This document shows, one piece after another, positions 53,185 to 62,059 of a DNA stretch of 64,000 bases (positions are counted from its first letter, which is position 1; each line of letters starts with the position of its first letter). Both the position numbers and the translations under genes were made by a program. The stretch is taken from positions 2,056,001 to 2,120,000 of the forward strand of contig NZ_CP011994.1 in NCBI RefSeq assembly GCF_001632845.1, written 5' to 3'. This DNA is from Ectothiorhodospira sp. BSL-9. Lineage in GTDB: Bacteria; Pseudomonadota; Gammaproteobacteria; Ectothiorhodospirales; Ectothiorhodospiraceae. The notes beneath the pieces are model-generated. The model did no database searches. It was not told the DNA's origin and saw only the letters and a program-made list of their open reading frames with translations.

Positions 53185-53974
53185 CGTGGCCATCAAGGAG
53201 GGCGAGGCGGTCAATCGACGATCCCGATGGCGTTTTGTCGTGCCCCTGATCTGGCTGGCGGCCCTGCTGCTGCTGGCTGTGGGCATGACCACCCTGGAGC
53301 CCCTGTTTCGCCTGTTGGAGCCGGATCTTCGCCAGGTGATCTACGTCCGGGAGAGCTTTTTGGTGTTGCTGGGGCAGCATGTCCTGATGGTGGCCGTGGC
53401 GGCGCTGCTGGCCACCGTCGTGGGGGTGGGGGCGGCCGTGGCGGTCACGCGGGCGGCCGGGCGTGATTTCATGCCCATGGTGGCGCAACTGGCCTCCATC
53501 GGTCAGACCTTCCCGCCGGTGGCGGTGCTGGCGCTGGCCGTGCCGTTGCTGGGTTTTGGAACGGTGCCGGTGATCGTGGCCCTGGTGCTGTATGGTCTGC
53601 TGCCCATCGTGCGCAATACCCTGGCAGGTCTTCAGGGGGTCTCTGCGGAGGTGCTGGAGGCGGCCCGGGGTATGGGCATGAGCCCAAGGCAGGTATTGCT
53701 TCAGGTGGAATTGCCGCTGGCGGCGCCGGTGATCCTGGCCGGCATCCGCACCTCGGTGACCATCAATGTGGCCACCGCGGCCCTGGGGGCGACAGTGGGG
53801 GCCAGTAATCTGGGTGACCCCATCATCTCCGGCATCGTCAATGGCAATACCCCCTATATCATTCAGGGAGCGGTGATGATCGGACTCCTGGCCCTCGCCG
53901 TGGACAGTCTCTTCGAGCGATTACAGCCTCGGGTGCCCGGACAGGCCAGCGATGGTCAAGTCGCCAACGGTTAG
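53177..53974 (+). CDS. yehW: Osmoprotectant ABC importer, short permease (YehW type)
   Basis: A 265-residue inner-membrane protein with about six helices. The transport domain shows FPPVAVLALAVPLLGFG and the EAA-loop LEAARGMGMSPRQVLLQVELPLAAPVILAG, closely similar to the loop in the long permease. ATG 53177 is chosen because it overlaps the ATPase end by 8 bp and gives a sensible N-terminus; the open frame upstream lies inside the ATPase gene. This is the last gene of the importer operon. The next genes on the strand, pufBA, are 246 bp further on. Confidence 0.9.
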   Translation: MSDVAIKEGEAVNRRSRWRFVVPLIWLAALLLLAVGMTTLEPLFRLLEPDLRQVIYVRESFLVLLGQHVLMVAVAALLATVVGVGAAVAVTRAAGRDFMPMVAQLASIGQTFPPVAVLALAVPLLGFGTVPVIVALVLYGLLPIVRNTLAGLQGVSAEVLEAARGMGMSPRQVLLQVELPLAAPVILAGIRTSVTINVATAALGATVGASNLGDPIISGIVNGNTPYIIQGAVMIGLLALAVDSLFERLQPRVPGQASDGQVANG

Positions 53975-54220
53975 CATCGCAGCCGCGGGCAGCGCACCTC
54001 GGCCGGGACCGGGATGCGCCACCCGAAAGAAGCCGCCCACCATCCACCGGATGGGTTCCATGAGTTCCCGCTCCAGGGGTGGTTTTAGGCGGATTCCGGG
54101 ATTTAGTTGTTCTGGATCACTATTGTGGAACTTCTTCCGGTGTAGTGTCGGCCTCGTTGTGAGTGATCGCGTTGTGTCGACGCGGTGTATGTCGATAAGG
54201 CTGATTTGGAGGCTATTCAA

Positions 54221-54379
54221 ATGATGGGTGAAACGAAAGGTTCTCTTTCGGGGCTGAACGAAGAGGAAGCCATGGAGTTTCATGGTGTGTTCATGACCAG
54301 CATGATGGGCTTCCTGGCGGTTGCCGCCGTGGCTCACGTTCTGGCCTGGATGTGGCGTCCCTGGGGTGTGTCCTGGTAA
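54221..54379 (+). CDS. pufB: Light-harvesting (LH1-type) beta polypeptide
   Basis: A 52-residue single-pass membrane protein that binds bacteriochlorophyll in the antenna ring. GLNEEEAMEFHGVFMTSMMGFLAVAAVAHVLAWMWRPW contains the conserved N-terminal EFH and the bacteriochlorophyll-ligand His in VAHVLAW, followed by the WRPW end; these are the family signatures. Start ATG 54221 (or 54224) follows GGAGG at 54208-54212. pufA follows after 90 bp, but no pufLM or pufC. The 53975-54220 gap shows no PpsR-type TGT-N12-ACA pair that I can find. Confidence 0.92.
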   Translation: MMGETKGSLSGLNEEEAMEFHGVFMTSMMGFLAVAAVAHVLAWMWRPWGVSW

Positions 54380-54409
54380 GACCCTTCGCCTGAATGGCGA
54401 ATCAGGTCT
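54379..54409 (+). other. Intercistronic hairpin between pufB and pufA
   Basis: Outer arms AGACC (54379-54383) and GGTCT (54405-54409), inner perfect stem TTCGCC-TGAAT-GGCGAA (54385-54401). It starts at the pufB stop codon. It may tune the beta/alpha ratio or protect the transcript. Confidence 0.55.
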
Positions 54410-54469
54410 GACGCAGTACCCTCAGCGAAGCAGTAAAAGCAGGTTCTTTCCGATATAGGAGATTTCAAT

Positions 54470-54667
54470 ATGTGGCGTACTTGGCTGCTGTTCGATCCGC
54501 GCAGAGCGCTGGTTGCCCTGTTTGCATTCCTGGCCGTGCTGGCCCTTTTGATCCACTTCATCCTGTTGAGCACTGAGCGCTTCAACTGGATGCACACTGC
54601 CTCCCTGGTCGACACGACCGAGCAGGTTGCGATGCAGGCTCAGACGGGCAAGTCGACCCTGGCCTAA
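54470..54667 (+). CDS. pufA: Light-harvesting (LH1-type) alpha polypeptide
   Basis: A 65-residue membrane protein. The N-terminal [20 protein letters not shown], the ligand His in [16 protein letters not shown] and the FNW interface motif are the LH1 alpha pattern; LH2 alpha chains instead begin with a W-T-V-V-N-P type segment. ATG 54470 follows AGGAGATTTCAAT. The C-terminal tail ([24 protein letters not shown]) is unusually polar. It pairs with pufB to form the antenna subunit. The missing pufLM suggests an extra or orphan antenna set, with the main puf operon elsewhere. Confidence 0.92.
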   Translation: MWRTWLLFDPRRALVALFAFLAVLALLIHFILLSTERFNWMHTASLVDTTEQVAMQAQTGKSTLA

Positions 54668-54697
54668 CTGGCCACGAGGTGTCTGACACCCGATCTT

Positions 54698-54734
54698 CCG
54701 GGCGGGATGGCTACGAAGCGTTCATCCCGCCCGG
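54698..54734 (+). other. Strong stem-loop after pufA
   Basis: A perfect 12-bp stem, CCGGGCGGGATG (54698-54709) and CATCCCGCCCGG (54723-54734), starting 30 nt after the pufA stop. No U-run follows. In puf operons a stem-loop at this place stabilises pufBA mRNA; here it may do that or act in termination. Confidence 0.7.
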
Positions 54735-55033
54735 CATCCGGGCCATTCCTCCACCAGCGCCTCAACACCCCGTCCTGCTCCAGTCCTCGCCCACGAAGGA
54801 CTGTCTCTTGTCAGTACCCCTTATCCTCCCATTCCCGCCGATCGGTAGCCTTTTATCGCGGCAAGCCAGGCCATGCCGGCCATTGATGCCCGTCTTGGGC
54901 ATTCCGCAGATCCCGCATCTTTTCAAATGAAAGGCGTCTTCTGTCGTTGTCATCGACAGAAATCTTCCGAGTCATCTGCTAGGTTAAGTTGAGGGCCAAC
55001 ACTGACCCCAGCCGAGCCAAAGGAGATGTCATC
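54735..55033 (+). other. Gap without a gene between pufA and the DUF2189 gene
   Basis: With the hairpin above, this completes a 366-bp gene-free stretch (54668-55033). It contains a 7-bp stem TCTGTCG/CGACAGA (54940-54960) in the AT-richer part that probably holds the promoter of the next gene. No further coding frame is convincing. Confidence 0.5.
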
Positions 55034-55894
55034 GTGGACAACCTGATCAAGCGCCGGTATCCAGAAGATTCAGGCGAAATTCAACCACGGCAGACCTTGG
55101 ATAGCGGTACGCCGCCCATTCGACAAATATCCACCGATGCGCCCCTGCGATGGCTGGTACTGGGATGGAAAGATCTTTGGCGGGCACCGGCAGGCCTGGT
55201 TCATGGGTTACTGGTTGCCGCCTTCGGGCTGGGGATTCTCTGGCTCACCTGGGGCCAGCCATGGCTCACCATGGCATTGATATCCGGATTTCTGCTGGTG
55301 GGGCCTGCATTGGCGGTGGGAGTCAATGAACTCGCTCGACACCTGGAGCATGGTGATCAGGGCAATCCGGGTATCGGACAAAGCTTTCGAGCCTTACCGG
55401 CGCTGGGCTCCTCCCTGTGGCTGTTTGCGGCCATGCTGGCTGCCATGTTCCTCATCTGGACCGGCTACATGGCCCTGTGGATCGGCGTCATGAATGTGGG
55501 CGTGCTTGGCCAACCGGGGAGCCTGGGTGAGTTGCTCGGCACCATGCTGTCCACTACCCGCGGCATCGTCTCCCTGATAGGGGTGGTGGTGGCGGGTGCT
55601 GCCTTGGCCGTTGCTGCCTTCGCGCTGAGTGTGGTCACGGTACCTGCGATGCTGGATCGCCACGCAGGGGTTGTGGACGCCATGGCGATCAGCCTGAAGG
55701 CGCTCAGCCGAAACCCGATTCCCATGCTGGTTTGGGCAGCGTGGATCACCGCCTTGTTCGGCCTGTCGGTGCTGACCGCACTCATCGCGCTGATCGTGGT
55801 GTTTCCCTGGATCGGCTTCGCCATGTGGCATGGATACCGTGAGATGGTGGTCCAGGACGAGGATCCGAAGACCTCTGAGAGCGCAACGTCATAG
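55034..55894 (+). CDS. DUF2189 integral membrane protein
   Basis: A 286-residue protein starting at GTG 55034, which has AGGAGA 7 nt upstream; the TTG at 54989 has no ribosome site. The first 50 residues are soluble (DNLIKRRYPEDSGEIQPRQ), then about six transmembrane helices follow, with the DUF2189-type start LRWLVLGWKDLWRAPAGLVHG and a final VVFPWIGFAMWHGYREMV. Function is unknown; members often lie near respiratory or photosynthetic genes. Here it follows pufBA on the same strand and is convergent with the Mrp operon, with 4 bp between the stops. Confidence 0.88.
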   Translation: MDNLIKRRYPEDSGEIQPRQTLDSGTPPIRQISTDAPLRWLVLGWKDLWRAPAGLVHGLLVAAFGLGILWLTWGQPWLTMALISGFLLVGPALAVGVNELARHLEHGDQGNPGIGQSFRALPALGSSLWLFAAMLAAMFLIWTGYMALWIGVMNVGVLGQPGSLGELLGTMLSTTRGIVSLIGVVVAGAALAVAAFALSVVTVPAMLDRHAGVVDAMAISLKALSRNPIPMLVWAAWITALFGLSVLTALIALIVVFPWIGFAMWHGYREMVVQDEDPKTSESATS

Positions 55895-55898
55895 GTAC

Positions 55899-57575
55899 TC
55901 ATTTCCAACCATTTGCCTCGATGATCAGCACGGCGACGATCAGCGCGGCCACCGCGGTCTGTCCGAGCCGCCAGTGGCTGGCACGCTCGCCGACGATTGC
56001 AGGGACGCGGCGCCCGATGCGCGCTGCGGCGCGGCGTTGGCGGGCGACGAACTTTTCGGCACCACTGGCCACCAGTACGAAGGGACGGGCGATCTGATCC
56101 CTGAACACCTGTGGCCCGACCGCAAGGGCACGAGCGCGAATCCAGGCGCCAAGGGCCAGTGCGGCGCCCGTGGCCAGTGGCCAGGCCTCGGTGGGTCCGG
56201 CAGCGCTGATGGGTGCGGCGAGGGCCCCGGCGGCTGAAGACCAAACGAGCGGAAGTGCAGCCGCAGCCACCGCGAGACCGAGGGTCGGCAGGACCAGCCC
56301 CTCGGGAGGGGCAGCGTGCGGGGTGACCGGGGCCTTTGCCCATAGGGTGACGGCGAAGCGTGCCATCAGGAGCAGGGTGGCCAGACCCGACAGCGTCACC
56401 CCCACGATCAGCCAGGGAAGCCATGCCTCGGAGCCCGCCGCCAGGGCTGATTTCAGCGCCTCCTTTGCCAGTGCGCCCGAGGTCATGGGCATTCCCGCCA
56501 GTACGAGCGCCGGCACGGCAAGGAGGCTGAGCACCAGCACCCGTCCAGTACGCCCCGTCTGGGCGCCAAACAGCCCAGTACCTAGAAAGAGTGCGCCCTT
56601 GGCCAATGCGTGATGCGCCGCCATGAACACCAGCACGGGCAGGAGCGCCGGCCAGGCAGCAGGTGCCATCAACCCGGCCCCGAAACCGACCGCGATCAGT
56701 CCCATCTGGCTCACGCTGGAAAAGCCCAGTACCCTCTTGGGGTTGTCCTGGCTCAACCCCAGGAGCACCGCGGCAAAGATCGTGACGAGCCCCGCCGCCA
56801 TCATCACCGTGCCGTGGTCGGGCATGGCCTGCGTACCCATGGGCAGCGTCGCCAGCATGCCGAACAGCCCGGCCTTGATCATGGCACCCGACAGCACGGC
56901 ACTTGCCGGTACCGGGGCTGCGCCATGTGCCGGTGGCAACCAGAAATGCACCGGCATGATACCGAGCTTGACCGCGAAGCCCACCAGCAGGAGTGATGCC
57001 GTGAGCCCCGAGAGTTCAGCGGCACGCAGATCAGCCAGCAGGCGCGATCCGGCTTCGTTGGCGGCGAGCGCAAGCCCGGCAAACAGCGCCAACTCCCCCA
57101 GGATGACAAAGGCGATGTAGAGTCGACCGGCCTTGAAGGCCGTCTCCGAGCGCGCTTGTACCACCAGTCCATAGGCGGCAAAGCTCATCAGGCCGAAGAA
57201 AGCGTAAAAGCCGAGCGCATCCTGCGCGAGAATCAGCCCCAGATTACCGGTCATCGCCAACAGGAAGCACACTGCGAAGCCGCGTTCGCCCGGCGTGCCG
57301 CTGAACCATTCCCGCGCCGCTGCGCCGGCCGCAATCCACAACACCGCGGTGAATCCCAGGAACAGTCGTGCGACCTCATCGAGCCCGAAGGTGGCCCCCA
57401 TCAGCAGCCACTCACCCCTGATGCTCAGTGGCATGGGGGCCAGCAGCGCCAGCGCCAGTGCGGGCAGCGCTGCCAGCGGCATCAGCCGCCAGATGAAGGG
57501 GCGCGCCTTTGGCAGCACCATGAGCAGGGCCAGCAGTGTCGGCAGTGCCAGGGGCAGGGCGATCGCGATAGCCAT
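55899..57575 (-). CDS. Mrp/NuoL-type antiporter-like subunit (third of three)
   Basis: A 558-residue polytopic protein of the complex I/Mrp antiporter family, last gene of the operon. The conserved TM7 lysine is K203 in FAVKLGIMPVHFWLPPAHG, and a further Lys is in AVLSGAMIKAGLFG. The TM5 position that is Glu in the two paralogous subunits is Gly128 here (FFGLMSFAAYGL), so the usual Lys-Glu ion pair is broken. The C-terminal 90 residues have a basic amphipathic segment (VARQRRAAARIGRRV) and a final helix, somewhat like NuoL's lateral helix. I start it at ATG 57575, overlapping the previous stop by one base (TAATG). Confidence 0.88.
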   Translation of the reverse strand: MAIAIALPLALPTLLALLMVLPKARPFIWRLMPLAALPALALALLAPMPLSIRGEWLLMGATFGLDEVARLFLGFTAVLWIAAGAAAREWFSGTPGERGFAVCFLLAMTGNLGLILAQDALGFYAFFGLMSFAAYGLVVQARSETAFKAGRLYIAFVILGELALFAGLALAANEAGSRLLADLRAAELSGLTASLLLVGFAVKLGIMPVHFWLPPAHGAAPVPASAVLSGAMIKAGLFGMLATLPMGTQAMPDHGTVMMAAGLVTIFAAVLLGLSQDNPKRVLGFSSVSQMGLIAVGFGAGLMAPAAWPALLPVLVFMAAHHALAKGALFLGTGLFGAQTGRTGRVLVLSLLAVPALVLAGMPMTSGALAKEALKSALAAGSEAWLPWLIVGVTLSGLATLLLMARFAVTLWAKAPVTPHAAPPEGLVLPTLGLAVAAAALPLVWSSAAGALAAPISAAGPTEAWPLATGAALALGAWIRARALAVGPQVFRDQIARPFVLVASGAEKFVARQRRAAARIGRRVPAIVGERASHWRLGQTAVAALIVAVLIIEANGWK

Positions 57576-59074
57576 TACAGCGCCTCCTGCGAATATTCGA
57601 GGGTGACAATGAATCGGGTCCATTCAATCGGGCTGAAGGGCGCATTGGCCAGCCCCCCGGCAATCAGCACGAGCGCGGCGGTTGCGATGGGCGGCGCGGC
57701 GAGCATCCAGCCAATGCGCCGACGCACGAGCCCCTGCTGTGGCGCGGTGTCCGGGGTTCGGAACCAGGCCCGGTGGATCATCGGCAGGAAATAGGCGGCG
57801 TTGAGCAGGCTTGACCCCAGCAACAGCGGAATGACCCAGCCTTGTCCTGCCTGGAGTCCGCCCGCGGCCAGGTACCACTTGCTCACGAATCCGGCCAGCG
57901 GTGGCAGGCCGATCATGCCAAGCGCGGCCAGCGTGAAGGCTGCCATGGAGCCCGGCATGGCAAGACCCACGCCGTTCATCTGGCTGACCTTTTTGATTCC
58001 CCGCCCCTCGGCCAGGTTGCCCGCCACCATGAACAGGGTGATCTTCATGATGCCTTGATGGATCAGATGCGCGAGTGCGCCGATCGCCGCGATGGGGCTG
58101 GCCAGCGCGATGCCCAGAGCGATGTAGCTGACCTGGCTGACCGTGGACCAGGCCAGCCGGCGCTTGATGTCGTCCTGGCCGAGTGCCCGGATCGAGCCAT
58201 AGAGGATCGTCACCGCCGCCAGCACCGCGAGCGGCGTGGTCAGCCCGAGGAGCTGCGCCGTCTCGATCCCGTACACCTCATAGACAACGCGCATGATGCC
58301 AAAGGCGCCGGCCTTGACCACCGCGACCGCATGCAGAAGTGCCGAAACCGGCGCCGGGGCGATCATGGCGATGGGCAGCCAGCTGTGCAGCGGCACCAGT
58401 GCCGCCTTGACCCCCAGCCCGATGATGAGCACGAGGAACAGCAACTGTGCGGCCAGGGGGGAGTCTTCCGCGACCCCGGCCAGAATACCGCCGGGGACGA
58501 AATCGGTGCTGCCCGCCAGCACCCAGAGCCCGAGTGTCCCCAGGAGCAGCACGAGCCCCCCGCCCAGGGTATAGATCAGGTAGATCCGCCCCGCACGCAG
58601 CGCCGCCGCGGTGCCGTAATGGATCACAAGCGGATAGGTGGCGAGCGTGAGTATCTCGTAGAAGATGAGGAAGGTGAACAGGTTACCCGCCAGCGCGATG
58701 CCCACCGTCGCGGCCACGCAGAGGCTGAAGAAGCCGAAAAAACGTGCCCGGTGCGGTCCCTTCTCCAGGTAGCCCACCGCATAGACCGTGGTGATCAGCC
58801 ACAGCACCGCCGAAAGCGCGATGAACAGGATCGCCAGCGGATCGGCCTGCAGGTTGAACTCAAGCCCCGGCAGGACCGTCAGTCGCAGATCGTAGATCAC
58901 GCCCTGACTGACCTTCCAGCTGAGCCAGCTGACCAGCACAAGCTTGAGCAATGCTGCGCCCAGATTGATGGCCGTGCGCAGCCGGGCACTGCGTTCGGGC
59001 AGTGCGAACAAGAGCGGAGCCGCGCACAGCGGGGTCATGAGGATCATGAGCGGCAACAGTGATGCGTCGTTCAT
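57575..59074 (-). CDS. Mrp/NuoM-type antiporter-like subunit (second of three)
   Basis: A 499-residue polytopic protein with about 14 helices. The proton-translocation residues are present: Glu140 in FLIFYEILTLATYPLV, Lys223 in GVKAALVPLHSWLPIAM, and Lys in ALLHAVAVVKAGAFG. The segment LIHQGIMKITLFMVAGNLAE is typical of MrpD/MbhH-type subunits. It overlaps its upstream neighbour by 4 bp and the third subunit by 1 bp. Together they should move H+ against Na+ or other cations across the inner membrane. Confidence 0.9.
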   Translation of the reverse strand: MNDASLLPLMILMTPLCAAPLLFALPERSARLRTAINLGAALLKLVLVSWLSWKVSQGVIYDLRLTVLPGLEFNLQADPLAILFIALSAVLWLITTVYAVGYLEKGPHRARFFGFFSLCVAATVGIALAGNLFTFLIFYEILTLATYPLVIHYGTAAALRAGRIYLIYTLGGGLVLLLGTLGLWVLAGSTDFVPGGILAGVAEDSPLAAQLLFLVLIIGLGVKAALVPLHSWLPIAMIAPAPVSALLHAVAVVKAGAFGIMRVVYEVYGIETAQLLGLTTPLAVLAAVTILYGSIRALGQDDIKRRLAWSTVSQVSYIALGIALASPIAAIGALAHLIHQGIMKITLFMVAGNLAEGRGIKKVSQMNGVGLAMPGSMAAFTLAALGMIGLPPLAGFVSKWYLAAGGLQAGQGWVIPLLLGSSLLNAAYFLPMIHRAWFRTPDTAPQQGLVRRRIGWMLAAPPIATAALVLIAGGLANAPFSPIEWTRFIVTLEYSQEAL

Positions 59075-60537
59075 GGCGTTGCACCGAAGGGATAGCCGAT
59101 GTCCATGAAGCTCAGGATTGGTGCGGCGAAGAGGCCCAGACCCAGCGCGAAGAGCGCCAGCGTGAGCGGCGCGGCATCGGCCAGCGCCCAGCCCTGATGC
59201 TCACCCGCAGGGGTGCGCTGCCGATCGAAGCGCAGAAATCCGGTCAGAACCCGGCTGAAATAGGCCACGCTCAGCATCGTCGCGGTCATGGTCACCACAA
59301 TCCAGTGCCAGTATCCGTTCGTCATCGCGCCCTCCATCAGGATCCATTTACCCGCGAAGCCGAGGCTTGGCGGCAGACCAACCAGGCTGATCGCGGCAAC
59401 GGCGAAGCTGAGTTGGGCGAGCGTCGGGCGGATGGGTGAGCGGTCGAGATCGCGGATGCGGTCATGGCCGATCTCATCCTTGATGCGCCCGGCGGCCAGG
59501 AACATCGCGGCCTTGGCGATGGCATGAGCAAGCATCAGGAGCGCCGCTGCCTTCCAGCTTTCCGCCACCCCGTCTGCCCCTGCGCGCGCAAAAGCTACGA
59601 AGATGAGCCCGATCTGCGCCACCGTGGACCATGCAACCAGAAGCTTCAGCCGTTCAGCCCGCAGGGCCTGGATCGAGCCCCACAGGATCGCGCCCAAGCC
59701 CAGGACGCCGATGAGTGCGACCAGGATCTCGGAGGGTGGCAGCATGTATTGCGCCAATCGCAGCACGATGTAGAGTGACACCTTCACCACCAGCGCCGAG
59801 AGCAGTGCTGAGGCCGGAGCAGTGGCATTGGAATGGGCCTGGGGCAGCCAGACATGGAGAGGAAACAGGGCCGTCTTGAGGGCGAGCCCCGCCACCATCA
59901 GCGCCAGCGCCGCGCTGAGCGCAGGCGAGGAGTTGGCCGCGAGCAGGCCCGCAAAATCCAGCCGCCCGAGCTCCAGATACACGAAGCCCACGCCCATCAG
60001 GAAGAGAAGGGCCCCCAGGATGGAGGCGTACATGTATTCAAGCCCCGCGCGCACTGCCTCGATCCGGCCCGAAAGCACCGTCAGGCCCACAGCAGCCAGG
60101 GCGATCACCTCCAGCATCACGTAGAGGTTGAACAGGTCCGTGGAGAGATAGGCGCCGTTCAGGCCGCTGAGCAGCAACAGCCAGAGGGGCCAGAAATAAC
60201 GACGCATCCGCTCGGGGACGCGGCGACTGGCGTAGCTGTCGAGCGCGCCGAGGCTGACCAACAGACCCACGCCGGCGGTCATGGCCAGGAGTATCGCGCT
60301 CAGCCCGTCGACACGCAGGTCGATACCCAGCGGCGCCTCCCAGTTGCCCAGGTGCGTGATCATCGCTCCCTCGGTCAGCACCTGCAGCACGAGCGCAATG
60401 GTGACAAGTGCGGTGAGCGCCATGGCACCCACACCCACCAGGTGGGCCTGGCGGGGCAGCAGGAAGGCCAGCATCGCCCCCGCGAGCGGGACAAAGATGA
60501 CGGCGGTCAGCCAGTCGATGGCCAGCATCTCAGTCAT
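59071..60537 (-). CDS. mrpD: Mrp/MnhD-type antiporter subunit (first of three)
   Basis: A 488-residue protein from ATG 60537, which has GGAG 10 nt upstream on the minus strand. It has about 14 helices with Glu143 (YVMLEVIALAAVGL), Lys221 (LALKTALFPLHVWLPQAHSNA) and a further Lys in SALLSALVVKVSLY, the standard MrpD/NuoN-like ion-path residues. It directly follows the MrpC gene with an 8-bp overlap, the canonical C-D order, so I give it the mrpD symbol. The open frame upstream to 60597 lies inside mrpC. Confidence 0.9.
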   Translation of the reverse strand: MTEMLAIDWLTAVIFVPLAGAMLAFLLPRQAHLVGVGAMALTALVTIALVLQVLTEGAMITHLGNWEAPLGIDLRVDGLSAILLAMTAGVGLLVSLGALDSYASRRVPERMRRYFWPLWLLLLSGLNGAYLSTDLFNLYVMLEVIALAAVGLTVLSGRIEAVRAGLEYMYASILGALLFLMGVGFVYLELGRLDFAGLLAANSSPALSAALALMVAGLALKTALFPLHVWLPQAHSNATAPASALLSALVVKVSLYIVLRLAQYMLPPSEILVALIGVLGLGAILWGSIQALRAERLKLLVAWSTVAQIGLIFVAFARAGADGVAESWKAAALLMLAHAIAKAAMFLAAGRIKDEIGHDRIRDLDRSPIRPTLAQLSFAVAAISLVGLPPSLGFAGKWILMEGAMTNGYWHWIVVTMTATMLSVAYFSRVLTGFLRFDRQRTPAGEHQGWALADAAPLTLALFALGLGLFAAPILSFMDIGYPFGATP

Positions 60538-60820
60538 TTTGCTCTTGCTCCAGCGTGTGCAGGCGACGGATGAGGGCGAGCGCCACTGCGGTGGCACTGA
60601 TCATCACGACAATCCCCGTGATCACGAGCGCATGCGGTACGGGATCAGGCGTGGCGGGTGGTGCGTTCCAGGCGGCGACGATGAGCATGAAGCTCGCCCC
60701 CACCGAGCACAGCTTGAGCGCCAGCAGCCGGCGCAGCGGATCGACCAGTATCAGTGCGCCGCAGAGTCCGATGATGAAGACGGCAAGGCCGGTCAGGCCG
60801 AAGATCAGTCCGGTGCTCAT
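60530..60820 (-). CDS. mrpC: Mrp antiporter subunit C (NuoK-like)
   Basis: A 96-residue three-helix membrane protein related to NuoK. LIFGLTGLAVFIIGLCGALIL, LLALKLCSVGASFMLIVAAW and VPHALVITGIVVMISATAVALALI are the three helices. The third has the PHALVITGIVI-like sequence diagnostic for MnhC/MrpC. It overlaps the fused B subunit gene by 4 bp and mrpD by 8 bp. It is part of the proton-path core of the antiporter. Confidence 0.92.
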   Translation of the reverse strand: MSTGLIFGLTGLAVFIIGLCGALILVDPLRRLLALKLCSVGASFMLIVAAWNAPPATPDPVPHALVITGIVVMISATAVALALIRRLHTLEQEQND

Positions 60821-61758
60821 GAACGTTTCTCCTCGATACGGATCGCCTCGGGCTCGCGGCCGTGAAAGAGCGCTGCCAGCGTTGCGGCGATGGACAGGGT
60901 GACCAGGCCTTCAATCAGAAGAATCAGGGGTTTGGCGTGGTCTGCCGGATACTCGAAGGGGACCCGGTCGCCGGCGGCCACCAGCAGCGCCACGGTGGCA
61001 AAGCTCGCGGAACCCAGGACGAACACCACCCGCGCCAGCGGTCGGTGCGCGGGCTGTGGTTGATAGTGCCGGGTCATCAGGAGCAGAACTCCTACGGCCG
61101 CCAGCACCGCGCCGCCCTGAAAGGCACCGCCCGGCGCAGACGCCCCCGCCCAGAGCAGGTAGGCACCGATGATCATCATCACCGGCAGGACGAGGCGGGC
61201 GAAGCTGCGATGGATGTCCCCCAGTGCTGGCCCTGGTGCCTGGACGATGCCGCGGTCGATCATCCACACCGTGATGATCGCGACGAGCAGTACCACCACC
61301 TCCATCAGCGTGTCGTAGGCGCGAAAGTTCAGGAGCACCGCAGTCACCGGATGGTCGACGCCACTGTTGGCCAGGTTGTCTGCCACCGCTCCACCCAGGC
61401 CAGCTGTGCCCAGCGGTGTCGCAAGAAATGCCGCGACCAGTCCGGCGAGGATGAGGGCGCAGAGCCCCACGTTGGCCGCCAAAACACCCCTGGGAAGCGA
61501 TGGCCCACGTTCCGGGTCAGCGCGCACCTGCTGCCAGGTCGCAAGCAGCAGTGCCCCGGTCAGCCCGGTGCCGATGGCCGCCTCGGCCAATGCCACATCC
61601 GGGGCTGCCAGGCGCACCCAGGCGAGCGCGCTCATCAACCCAAAAACGATGACGAGCACGATCATCGCGAAGCGGTCCCGCACCACAAGCACGCTGACGG
61701 CCAGCATGACGATGGCGAGCCCGAGGGCCACATCGAAGACCAGGAGCGGATCCACCAC
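60817..61758 (-). CDS. Fused MbhD/MbhE-MnhB type antiporter subunit
   Basis: A 313-residue membrane protein. Residues about 1-85 are a DUF4040/MbhD-like three-helix unit (LVIVFGLMSALAWVRLAAPDVALAEAAIGTGLTGALLLAT). Residues about 85-150 resemble MbhE, and residues about 165-310 are MnhB (RLVLPVMMIIGAYLLWAGASAPGGAFQGGAVLA). In classical Mrp operons the first two parts are the C-terminus of the large MrpA. Here they are carried by the B subunit, as in Mbh hydrogenase-type clusters, and no full MrpA exists in the operon. It overlaps mrpC by 4 bp. Confidence 0.88.
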   Translation of the reverse strand: MVDPLLVFDVALGLAIVMLAVSVLVVRDRFAMIVLVIVFGLMSALAWVRLAAPDVALAEAAIGTGLTGALLLATWQQVRADPERGPSLPRGVLAANVGLCALILAGLVAAFLATPLGTAGLGGAVADNLANSGVDHPVTAVLLNFRAYDTLMEVVVLLVAIITVWMIDRGIVQAPGPALGDIHRSFARLVLPVMMIIGAYLLWAGASAPGGAFQGGAVLAAVGVLLLMTRHYQPQPAHRPLARVVFVLGSASFATVALLVAAGDRVPFEYPADHAKPLILLIEGLVTLSIAATLAALFHGREPEAIRIEEKRS

Positions 61759-61759
61759 G

Positions 61760-62059
61760 TCAGCGTGCCTCCCGGTGAGGGGAGTTCGACTGGAGTACGT
61801 GGCGCGCGGTCAGATGTCCGGAGACCGCACCCGAGGCAGCGACCAGGGCCCCTATCAGCAGGATCCGCACAACCTCTCCGGCCGAGTCGGCCAGAAGTGC
61901 CACCCCGAGGCAGGTGAGCCCCAGGCCCACCCCGTCGGCCTTGGTCAGCGCGTGCAACCGGCACAGGGTGTCGGGAAAACGCAGCAGCCCGATGGTGCCC
62001 ACCACGAAGAAGGCCGCGCCAAGCGCAATCAGCACGATGGCAAGGAGCTCTAGCAACAT
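61760..62059 (-). CDS. mrpG: Mrp antiporter subunit G
   Basis: A 99-residue protein with three helices. The family signature GTIGLLRFPDTLCRLHALTKADGVGLGL is at residues about 21-48. ATG 62059 overlaps the mrpF stop by one base (TGATG); the longer frame to 62458 is a shadow of mrpF and mrpE. It is immediately followed by the fused B subunit gene with a 1-bp gap. It probably acts in assembly or at the periphery of the antiporter. Confidence 0.92.
   Translation of the reverse strand: MLLELLAIVLIALGAAFFVVGTIGLLRFPDTLCRLHALTKADGVGLGLTCLGVALLADSAGEVVRILLIGALVAASGAVSGHLTARHVLQSNSPHREAR

Noticed and set aside
54470-54667. Reading the antenna genes as LH2 (pucBA)
   Set aside because: The alpha chain has the LH1-type WLLFDPRR start and FNW motif rather than the LH2 N-terminal pattern.
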